Shown piece by piece: positions 1 to 5,080 of a stretch of 5,880 bases of DNA. Source of the DNA: Vulcanimicrobiota bacterium (lineage in GTDB: Bacteria; Vulcanimicrobiota; Vulcanimicrobiia; Vulcanimicrobiales; Vulcanimicrobiaceae). Below the pieces are notes generated by a model. That model searched no databases. It saw only the letters and a program-made list of their open reading frames with translations, and was not told the DNA's origin. The number at the start of each line of letters is the position of its first letter. Position 1 is the stretch's first letter. A program made the position numbers and the translations under genes. The DNA is taken from NCBI GenBank assembly GCA_019233415.1, contig JAFAMK010000449.1:1-5880 (forward strand). The letters run 5' to 3'.

Positions 1-57
1 AGGTTGTCCGCCGGCGTGCCGGTGGGGTTTTCGCTGTTCGTCAGAGAGCTGTCATGA
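1..57 (+). CDS. C-terminal tail of an upstream gene (partial, unidentified; possibly an RNA methyltransferase)
   Basis: Frame 1 is open from the left edge and ends at TGA 55-57, giving 18 residues, RLSAGVPVGFSLFVRELS. Its stop overlaps the rplS start as ATGA, the same close coupling seen at other junctions in this window (GTGA at 3382 and 3717), which is the main reason to call it real. In bacteria with this gene order the gene before rplS is usually trmD or a trmD-adjacent RNA methyltransferase. Eighteen residues are too few to confirm either, so the identity is inferred from context only. Confidence 0.4.
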   Translation, partial: RLSAGVPVGFSLFVRELS

Positions 58-416
58 ACGTACTCGACCTGATCCAGAAGGAACAGGAGAAGCCGAACGT
101 CCCGGAGTTCCGCCCGGGCGATACCGTCAAGGTCTACTCGAAGGTCATCGAGGGCGGCAAAGAGCGCATCCAGATGTTCGAGGGCGTCGTGACGGTCCGC
201 AAGGGCGGCGGGCTCGGCGAGACGATCACGGTTCGCCGCGTGGCGCACGGCGTGGGCGTCGAGCGCTCGTTCCTGCTGCACAGCCCCCGCGTCGACCGCA
301 TCGAGGTCTCGAAGCGCGGCATCGTGCGGCGTGCGCGCCTGTACTACTTGAGCGAGAAGGTCGGCAAGGCCGCCCGCATCAAGGAACGCAAGCCGGAGCG
401 CAAGACCGCCAAGTAA
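54..416 (+). CDS. rplS: 50S ribosomal protein L19
   Basis: A 120-residue protein of normal L19 length. L19 is a large-subunit protein that sits at the 30S-50S interface. Family hallmarks visible: FRPGDTVKV at about residues 19-27, the MFEGVV strand at about 41-46, the GVGVERSFLLHSP segment at about 66-78, and the basic LYYLSEKVGKAARIKER block at about 97-113, followed by a short Lys/Arg tail. ATG 54 is chosen because the encoded N-terminus matches the family start, an AGAGAG purine stretch lies at 43-48, and the ATG overlaps the preceding TGA. It is the first complete gene of the cluster. lepB follows after 13 nt, as in the Bacillota order rplS-lepB-ylqF-rnhB. Confidence 0.97.
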   Translation: MNVLDLIQKEQEKPNVPEFRPGDTVKVYSKVIEGGKERIQMFEGVVTVRKGGGLGETITVRRVAHGVGVERSFLLHSPRVDRIEVSKRGIVRRARLYYLSEKVGKAARIKERKPERKTAK

Positions 417-424
417 GGCGGTCT
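403..424 (+). repeat. 8-bp perfect inverted repeat over the rplS stop and the lepB ribosome-binding region
   Basis: AGACCGCC at 403-410 pairs exactly with GGCGGTCT at 417-424, leaving a 6-nt loop AAGTAA that contains the rplS stop TAA (414-416). The 3' arm covers most of the only SD-like purine run (AAGGCGG, 415-421) upstream of the GTG at 430. No T-run follows, so it is not a standard intrinsic terminator. A role in coupling lepB translation to rplS termination is inference. Confidence 0.5.
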
Positions 425-429
425 CCCTC

Positions 430-1179
430 GTGACCCCGCTCGAACTGCTCGCCCTGATCGCGGTCTTCGCGATCGTTCGCGTTGCGATCAGCATCGGCGT
501 GACGGCCCCGGTGACCGTCGGCGTCGGCGGCGAGGCGCGCGCCCCCTCGACGCGCACGGTCATCCGCGAGTACCTCGACGCGTTCATCGTCGCCGGGCTC
601 GTCGCGCTGTTCCTCATCACGTTCGTGGTGCGGACGTTCTTCATCCCTAGCGGGTCGATGGAGCCCACGCTGCAAGTGCACGACGTGCTGCTCGTCAACG
701 AGTTCGAGTACCGCTTCACGCGGCCGCACGAGGGCGACATCGTCGTCTTCCCGCCGCCGGTCACCAGCACGAACGACTTCATCAAGCGCACCGTCGGGCT
801 TCCCGGCGACCAGATTCGCGTCCACGCCGGCGTCGTCTATCGCAACGGTGTCGCGCTGAACGAGCCGTACGTGATGGAAAAGCCGAACTACGAGCTCGAA
901 GTCAAGAATTACGGCGTCTACGTCGACGGCGTTCCGCTCGATCCCGTCTCTGCGAACATCCCGTCGCGCGAGAAGTGGTCGGCACCCGACCGCATCCCCG
1001 CCGGCTGCTACCTGATGTTCGGCGACAACCGCACCAATTCTGAAGACTCCCACATCTGGGGTTTCGCGCAAGCCTCCGGCACGTTCCAGAGCGGCCAGCG
1101 CAAGGGTGAGAAGGCCAGCTTCACCGGCCATGCCTTCCTCCTGTTCTGGCCGCTGAACCGTATCCGCATTCTCCACTGA
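430..1179 (+). CDS. lepB: Signal peptidase I, two-membrane-segment form
   Basis: A 249-residue S26-family peptidase that cleaves signal peptides from exported proteins on the outer face of the cytoplasmic membrane by a Ser/Lys dyad. Seen: hydrophobic segments at about 3-25 and 51-71 separated by a charged linker. The box IPSGSMEPT (72-80) carries the nucleophile Ser76. FIKRTVGLPGD (117-127) carries the general base Lys119. The GDNRTNSEDS box is at 198-207. About 79 residues lie between Lys119 and the GDNR box, so the extracytoplasmic beta domain is the larger type. The two-segment topology recalls the E. coli enzyme. The GTG at 430 is preceded by AAGG at 415-418 and gives a complete first membrane segment. 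Thirteen nt separate it from rplS. A second lepB follows. Confidence 0.95.
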   Translation: MTPLELLALIAVFAIVRVAISIGVTAPVTVGVGGEARAPSTRTVIREYLDAFIVAGLVALFLITFVVRTFFIPSGSMEPTLQVHDVLLVNEFEYRFTRPHEGDIVVFPPPVTSTNDFIKRTVGLPGDQIRVHAGVVYRNGVALNEPYVMEKPNYELEVKNYGVYVDGVPLDPVSANIPSREKWSAPDRIPAGCYLMFGDNRTNSEDSHIWGFAQASGTFQSGQRKGEKASFTGHAFLLFWPLNRIRILH

Positions 1180-1222
1180 TTCGCGCGCGCGGCGCACGAA
1201 CGATGGGAAATGCGCGCGAATC
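1178..1222 (+). repeat. 11-bp perfect inverted repeat between the two lepB genes
   Basis: GATTCGCGCGC at 1178-1188 and GCGCGCGAATC at 1212-1222 are exact reverse complements, with a 23-nt spacer. The left arm begins in the stop codon of the first lepB (TGA 1177-1179). The remainder fills most of the 60-nt gap, the longest non-coding stretch in the window. A shorter alternative pairing GCGCA 1192-1196 / TGCGC 1211-1215 is also possible. No T-run follows, so I read it as an RNA stem-loop (processing, stability or partial attenuation) rather than a classical terminator. That role is inferred. Confidence 0.6.
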
Positions 1223-1239
1223 GGCGAACCTGACTCGGC

Positions 1240-1731
1240 GTGGCGAAGGCGCGGACCGTCGTTTCGCTCTCGGCGCAGCTGGTCGTGCTGGTGCTCATCG
1301 CGCTCGCATTCTTCATGCGGACCTCGCCGGTGCAGGGGCTCTCCATGGAGCCGCGCGTGCAATCCGGCGAGCTGGTTCTCATCAACACGCTGGCCTACCG
1401 GTTCGGCGCGATCGGCCGCGGTGACGTCGTCGCGTTCCGGCATGACGGTCCGACGACCGAGACGTACATCAAGCGCATCGTCGGGCTTCCCGGCGAGCGC
1501 GTCGAGGTGCGCGACGGCGTCGTTTCGATCGACGGGCGGGAGCTGGCCGAACCGTACGTGCGCTTCCGCGACCGGCGCAGCGCGCCGCCCGTCGTCGTCC
1601 CGCCGCACGCGTACTACGTCCTCGGCGACAACCGCGCCGACAGCGACGACTCGCGCAACTGGGGCGTGCTGAACGAGTCCGACGTGATCGGCAAAGCGGT
1701 CGTCGGCATCTGGCCTCCCCGCCGCGTCTAG
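1240..1731 (+). CDS. lepB: Signal peptidase I, short single-membrane-segment paralogue
   Basis: A 163-residue S26-family peptidase. One hydrophobic anchor at about 8-26 is followed by QGLSMEP (32-38) with nucleophile Ser35, YIKRIVGLPGE (76-86) with base Lys78, and GDNRADSDDSR at 129-139. Only about 51 residues separate Lys78 from the GDNR box, against about 79 in the upstream copy, so this is the compact, Gram-positive-like type. All catalytic boxes are intact, so it should be active. The GTG at 1240 is the first usable start because an in-frame TGA lies at 1231-1233, and later starts would cut the anchor. No good Shine-Dalgarno sequence is visible. It ends 2 nt before rbgA. The two copies differ in topology and in the residues before the nucleophile (SGSM versus GLSM), so they are old paralogues rather than a recent duplication. 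Confidence 0.93.
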   Translation: MAKARTVVSLSAQLVVLVLIALAFFMRTSPVQGLSMEPRVQSGELVLINTLAYRFGAIGRGDVVAFRHDGPTTETYIKRIVGLPGERVEVRDGVVSIDGRELAEPYVRFRDRRSAPPVVVPPHAYYVLGDNRADSDDSRNWGVLNESDVIGKAVVGIWPPRRV

Positions 1732-1740
1732 CAATGCCGA
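1703..1740 (+). repeat. 7-bp inverted repeat burying the rbgA ATG
   Basis: TCGGCAT at 1703-1709 is the exact reverse complement of ATGCCGA at 1734-1740, which begins with the first possible rbgA start codon. The 24-nt spacer holds the lepB stop TAG (1729-1731). A stem this short can arise by chance in such GC-rich DNA. It is listed because similar pairings occur at the other non-overlapping junctions. Confidence 0.25.
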
Positions 1741-2663
1741 GCCACGACGACGAGGACATGGCGGCGGAGCGAGCGCAGCAGAATCGCGAATTGCCCGAAG
1801 AGTTCATTGCGAGCTCGGATGGGGGGCCCCGCCGCGAAGCGGTGGGGGGCGCGCAGGCTGGGCCGGAGCGCCGCACGCTGCAGGCGGCTATCAACTGGTA
1901 CCCCGGCCATATGGCGCAGGCGATGCGCAAGCTGGGGGAGCGGCTGCGTATCGTGGACCTGCTCATCGAAGTCGTCGATGCGCGGCTGCCGGCGTCGTCG
2001 GCCAATCCGGAGCTGGATAAGCTGGCGGCGCGGAAGCCGCGGATCGTCGTGCTGGGGCGGGAGGACCTTGCCGACCCGCATGCGACGCGGGAATGGATGG
2101 TGTGGCACGCCGAGCACGGGCGCACCGCCGTCGCGGTGAACGGAAAGGACCAGGGGTCGGTGAAGCGGATCGCCGGGGCGCTCGACGCGCTGACGGCGGA
2201 GCGCGGGACGACGCGGGCGATGGTCGTCGGCATACCGAACACCGGCAAATCCTCGATCATCAACGGGCTGCTCCGCCGCACGGCGGCGCGGACCGAGGAC
2301 AAGGCGGGGGTGACGCGGTCGCTCCAGTGGTTCCGCGTCCGGCCGAAGCTCGAGGTGATGGACACGCCCGGGATCCTGGTTCCGAAGATCGCGACACCGC
2401 AGGCACAATGGCAGCTCGCGCTGACCGGCGCGCTGCCGCGCGAGCGGTTCGACGCCGAAGAGGTCGTCGCGCAGTTCGTGGCCTGGGCGCATGCGAACCG
2501 TCCGCACCTCGACGTTCCCGACCTCGAGACGTACGCGCGCGCGCGCGGCTTCGCGCGGCGCGGCGGCGAGGTCGACCTGCACAACGCGGCCGGCGCGTTC
2601 CTCAAAGACTTCAACGACGCGAAGTTCGGGCGGATCACGTTCGAGCGCCCGGAGGCCGCCTAG
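1734..2663 (+). CDS. rbgA: Circularly permuted ribosome-biogenesis GTPase RbgA/YlqF, with N-terminal extension and altered G4
   Basis: A 309-residue homologue of RbgA (YlqF), which acts late in 50S assembly. The permuted motif order is visible: INWYPGHM at 53-60, DARLPASSANP at 82-92, the G4 position at 108-111, G1 GIPNTGKSS at 166-174, G2 threonine in GVTRS at 192-196, G3 DTPG at 210-213, then a C-terminal helical domain ending in KFGRITFE (297-304). Two oddities stand out. The G4 motif, usually NKxD, reads GRED (VVLGREDLAD). About 50 acidic, low-complexity residues also precede the WYPGHM block that begins B. subtilis RbgA. No convincing SD precedes ATG 1734. ATG 1758 has GAGG only 2 nt away, so the true start is uncertain and could lie further in. 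The gene overlaps rnhB by 1 nt (TAGTG). From about 1900 to 2360 it uses CGG and GGG codons much more than its neighbours. Confidence 0.93.
   Translation: MPSHDDEDMAAERAQQNRELPEEFIASSDGGPRREAVGGAQAGPERRTLQAAINWYPGHMAQAMRKLGERLRIVDLLIEVVDARLPASSANPELDKLAARKPRIVVLGREDLADPHATREWMVWHAEHGRTAVAVNGKDQGSVKRIAGALDALTAERGTTRAMVVGIPNTGKSSIINGLLRRTAARTEDKAGVTRSLQWFRVRPKLEVMDTPGILVPKIATPQAQWQLALTGALPRERFDAEEVVAQFVAWAHANRPHLDVPDLETYARARGFARRGGEVDLHNAAGAFLKDFNDAKFGRITFERPEAA
1827..1847 (+). repeat. Compact REP-like hairpin with GCGAAGC tip inside the rbgA N-terminal extension
   Basis: CCCCGCCGC at 1827-1835 pairs with GCGGTGGGG at 1839-1847 (nine pairs, one of them G-U/G-T) around a GAA triloop. The tip reads GCGAAGC, a DNA mini-hairpin known to be unusually stable. 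It is flanked by G-runs (GGGGGG at 1821-1826 and through 1849) that are out of keeping with the surrounding coding sequence. The block CCCCGCCGCG also occurs at 1717-1726. It lies within the poorly conserved extension and may be an inserted palindromic element. Only one copy is visible here, so repeat-family status is unproven. Confidence 0.5.
2651..2655 (+). promoter_or_regulatory. Shine-Dalgarno sequence for rnhB
   Basis: GGAGG sits 7 nt before the GTG at 2663, inside the last codons of rbgA. It is the best ribosome-binding match in the window and fixes the rnhB start at the GTG that overlaps the rbgA stop. Confidence 0.75.
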
Positions 2664-3385
2664 TGGCGAGCGCCGAGGAGACGCGCCGCAAGAAGCGCAA
2701 CGCGACGCAGCGCGAGCGGCGCCGGCTGAACCGTCTGCACCTCTTCGAGGAGCGCGCGAACGCGTCGGGCTACCGGCTCATCGGCGGCATCGACGAGGTC
2801 GGCCGCGGGCCGCTCGCCGGTCCGGTCGTCGCGGCCTGCGTCGTCGCCGACGGCCCGCTCAAGCTGCGCGGGCTCAACGATTCGAAGCAGGTACTGCCCG
2901 AGATGCGCCAGGCGCTCGCGGTCGAGATCAAGGAGCGCTGCGTCGCGTGGGCGGTCGGGGAGGCCAGCGTCGAGGAAATCAACCGCATCAACATCTACTG
3001 GGCCAGCATCCTCGCGATGGAGCGCGCGCTCGCGGCGCTCAGCGTGAAGCCCGAGTACTTGCTGACCGACGCGGTGCGGATCAAGTCGTGGAGCGGCGCG
3101 CAGGAGCCGGTGATCAAAGGCGACGCGAAGTGCGCGACGGTCGCCGCGGCGTCGATCGTCGCGAAGGTTCATCGCGACGCGCTGCTCGTCGCGCTGCACG
3201 ACGTCTATCCGAACTACGGTTTCGATTCGCACAAGGGCTACGCGTCGCCGCAGCACATCGCCGCGCTGAAGTCGCACGGTCCGTGCCCCGAGCACCGGCT
3301 CGCGTTCTGGCGCGTGCGCGCCGCCTGGGACGCGCTTCCCGGGATGGCCGAGTTCGCCGCCGACGAAGAGGCCGCTGCGCTGTGA
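2663..3385 (+). CDS. rnhB: Ribonuclease HII
   Basis: A 240-residue RNase HII, which nicks the RNA strand of RNA-DNA hybrids and single ribonucleotides in DNA. The four acidic metal ligands are present: Asp44 and Glu45 in GIDEVGRGPLAGP (42-54), Asp136 in LLTDA (133-137), and Asp154 in IKGDAK (151-156). Other hallmarks are LNDSKQ (71-76), AAASIVAKVHRD (161-172), and the C-terminal YGFDSHKGY (185-193) with the following HG segment. An Arg/Lys-rich N-terminal extension of about 36 residues precedes the core. The GTG start is supported by GGAGG at 2651-2655 and the 1-nt overlap with rbgA. The stop overlaps yraN by 4 nt (GTGA). Placement after rbgA is the usual ylqF-rnhB order. Confidence 0.97.
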   Translation: MASAEETRRKKRNATQRERRRLNRLHLFEERANASGYRLIGGIDEVGRGPLAGPVVAACVVADGPLKLRGLNDSKQVLPEMRQALAVEIKERCVAWAVGEASVEEINRINIYWASILAMERALAALSVKPEYLLTDAVRIKSWSGAQEPVIKGDAKCATVAAASIVAKVHRDALLVALHDVYPNYGFDSHKGYASPQHIAALKSHGPCPEHRLAFWRVRAAWDALPGMAEFAADEEAAAL

Positions 3386-3720
3386 CCCGCTCGGAGTTCG
3401 GGCGCGCGGGCGAAGACGCCGCGGCGGCGCTGCTCGAGGCGCAGGGCTACCGCATCGTCGGGCGCAACGTGCGCCTGCCGGGCGGCGAGATCGACATCGT
3501 CGCGCGCGACGGCGCGACGGTCGTCTTCGTCGAAGTGAAGGCGCGCGCGAACGGAAGCTACGGCAGCGCCGCGCGCGCGGTCGATGCGCGCAAGCGCGCG
3601 ACGCTGCGCGCGCTCGCCTGCGACTGGCTGCAGGTCGCGGCGCCGCGCGCCCGCGCGCGCTTCGACGTCGTCACCGTCGACGCCAACGGGGCGCGGCTGC
3701 ACCGCGGAGCGTTTGCGTGA
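3382..3720 (+). CDS. yraN: YraN/UPF0102-family nuclease-like protein
   Basis: A 112-residue protein of normal size for the UPF0102 family, which has a PD-(D/E)XK nuclease-like fold related to Holliday-junction resolvases. Its cellular role is not settled. Seen: N-terminal FGRAGEDAAAALLEAQGY (6-23), then NVRLPGGEIDIVARD (29-43) with Glu36 and Asp38, then VFVEVKAR (48-55) with Glu51 and Lys53. These form the expected active-site set. The family region after VKAR, usually followed by an R-x-S/A-x-G-type stretch and a basic helix, is represented by SYGSAARAVDARKRATL (59-75). The GTG at 3382 overlaps the rnhB stop, with an AGAGG purine run at 3367-3371. The end overlaps the kinase start (GTGA at 3717). 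Nearly all Arg codons are CGC, in contrast to rbgA. Confidence 0.93.
   Translation: MTRSEFGRAGEDAAAALLEAQGYRIVGRNVRLPGGEIDIVARDGATVVFVEVKARANGSYGSAARAVDARKRATLRALACDWLQVAAPRARARFDVVTVDANGARLHRGAFA
3706..3709 (+). promoter_or_regulatory. Shine-Dalgarno sequence for the kinase gene
   Basis: GGAG lies 7 nt before the GTG at 3717, within the last codons of yraN. It supports initiation at this GTG, so the kinase is translated directly after yraN on the same message. Confidence 0.6.
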
Positions 3721-5042
3721 ACGCGCTCGACGGCCAAACCCTCGCCGGGCGCTACCGCGTCGACGCGCTGCTCGGGCGCGGCGGGATGGCCGACGTCTAC
3801 CGCGGCGTCGACGTCGTGCTCGACCGCGCGGTCGCGATCAAGGTGCTGACCGAGCGCGACGACAGCGAGCGCGACCGCTTCCTGCGCGAGGCGCGCTCGA
3901 TGGCGCGGCTCAACCACCGCAACGTCGTCGCCGTGTACGACGCCGGCCGCGACGGCGGCTGGTCGTTCATCGTGATGGAGCTCGTCGACGGGCGCACGCT
4001 GGCCGCGGTGCCCGCGCAAGAGCTGACCGTCCACACGGCGATCCGCCACTACATCGAGATTCTGGATGCGCTCGCGTACGCGCACGCGAACGGCGTCGTC
4101 CACCGCGACGTGAAGCCGGCCAACGTCATGGTGCTGCCGAACGGCGCGGTCAAGGTGATGGACTTCGGCCTGGCGCGCCGGATGACCGACATGTCGAGCG
4201 CGACCAGCGTCGGCGAGATCGTCGGCACGATCGCGTACCTGCCGCCCGAGCGCTTTCTCGGCAAATCGGCCGACGCCCGCAGCGACCTCTACTCGGTCGG
4301 CGTGATGCTCTACGAGACGTTCACCGGCTCGTTGCCGTTCAAGAGCGAGACCGACGACCTGGTCGCGGTGATCTTCGGCCACGTCAACGAGGCGCCGCCG
4401 CCGCCGCGCAGCGTCAACCGCGCCGTTCCGATGCAAATCGAGCGCATCATCCTCAAGCTGCTCGAGAAGGAACCGGACCGCCGCTACCAGAGCGCGCAGG
4501 AAGCCGTCGCCGAGCTGCGCGCGCTGCTCGGCGAAGGTCCCTCCGTGCCGGCCGATCCCGCCATGCAGCAACCGCCGGCGCAAACGGCGCCGGGGCGCGG
4601 CAAGCCGAAGCTGACCCCGACGCAAGAGGAGTCGCGCAAGACGGTCGAGGCCGACGCGCGCGAAGTCCTCGCTCGCACGTTCAGCCGCTCGCGCGCGGTC
4701 GACGTCGGCTACTCCGAGACGCTCGCCGGAATGCTCGCGACGCGCAAGCACGACTACCCCGAGGCGACGCGCGCGTACCGCGCCGCGCTGCACGCGTTCG
4801 CCGAGGCGAAGAACGAAGTCGAGTGCGCGAAAACCGCGCTCAAGTTTGCTACGATGATCCTGCAAAAAAGCAACGACGACGAGAGCCAGGGCGCGGTCGC
4901 GAACCGGCGCGAACTCAACGACGCGGTGGACATCCTGACCGAGGCGCTCCCGACCTTTCGCGGACGTTCGATGTTCAAGGAGCTGGAAGAGGGCGAACGG
5001 CTGCTCTACGCGCTCCAGCGGACGCTGATCCGCACCCGCTGA
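3717..5042 (+). CDS. Soluble Hanks-type Ser/Thr protein kinase with helical C-terminal tail
   Basis: A 441-residue PknB-like kinase. Kinase core about 12-270: glycine loop LGRGGMADVY (19-28), VAIK with Lys42, alpha-C Glu58, catalytic loop HRDVKPAN (129-136; Asp131, Lys133, Asn136), DFG at 149-151, LPPE (175-178) in the APE position, and SDLYSVGVMLYE (189-200). The activation segment holds several Ser/Thr (157-171) that could be autophosphorylated. All catalytic residues are present, so it should be active. A Pro/Gln/Lys-rich linker (about 274-303) leads to an Ala/Glu-rich, helix-forming region (about 305-440) that resembles TPR-like repeats but matches none clearly. There is no hydrophobic membrane segment and no PASTA repeat, so it is probably cytosolic. 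It overlaps yraN by 4 nt and ends 4 nt before the permease. The substrate is unknown. Confidence 0.93.
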   Translation: MNALDGQTLAGRYRVDALLGRGGMADVYRGVDVVLDRAVAIKVLTERDDSERDRFLREARSMARLNHRNVVAVYDAGRDGGWSFIVMELVDGRTLAAVPAQELTVHTAIRHYIEILDALAYAHANGVVHRDVKPANVMVLPNGAVKVMDFGLARRMTDMSSATSVGEIVGTIAYLPPERFLGKSADARSDLYSVGVMLYETFTGSLPFKSETDDLVAVIFGHVNEAPPPPRSVNRAVPMQIERIILKLLEKEPDRRYQSAQEAVAELRALLGEGPSVPADPAMQQPPAQTAPGRGKPKLTPTQEESRKTVEADAREVLARTFSRSRAVDVGYSETLAGMLATRKHDYPEATRAYRAALHAFAEAKNEVECAKTALKFATMILQKSNDDESQGAVANRRELNDAVDILTEALPTFRGRSMFKELEEGERLLYALQRTLIRTR

Positions 5043-5080
5043 CGGCATGCCCGCCAAGCCGACGCTCCGGCGTGCCGTCA
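5040..5080 (+). repeat. 12-bp stem-loop spanning the kinase stop and the permease start codon
   Basis: TGACGGCATGCC (5040-5051) pairs with GGCGTGCCGTCA (5069-5080): twelve pairs, one a G-U, around a 17-nt loop. The 5' arm starts with the kinase TGA (5040-5042) and contains the permease ATG (5047-5049). The 3' arm is inside permease codons 8-12. If it forms in the mRNA it should block initiation on the permease unless opened by ribosomes finishing the kinase. That regulatory role is inferred. The pairing itself is seen. Confidence 0.6.

Noticed and set aside
1177..1222. Intrinsic (Rho-independent) terminator after the first lepB
   Set aside because: The stem is good, but the loop is 23 nt and no T-run follows 1222. 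The downstream genes are tightly linked with no visible promoter.
379..1734. Long open frame on the minus strand (451 codons) opposite both lepB genes
   Set aside because: The translation is a low-complexity Asp/Arg/Val/Ala string typical of the antisense of GC-rich genes. It has no recognisable motif, and the + strand holds two intact LepB proteins.
2527..2570. Simple GC repeat runs (CGCG tracts in rbgA and again around 3640-3660 in yraN)
   Set aside because: They fall in coding sequence as repeated GCG/CGC Ala and Arg codons and are expected at this GC content. No unit or periodic array is present.
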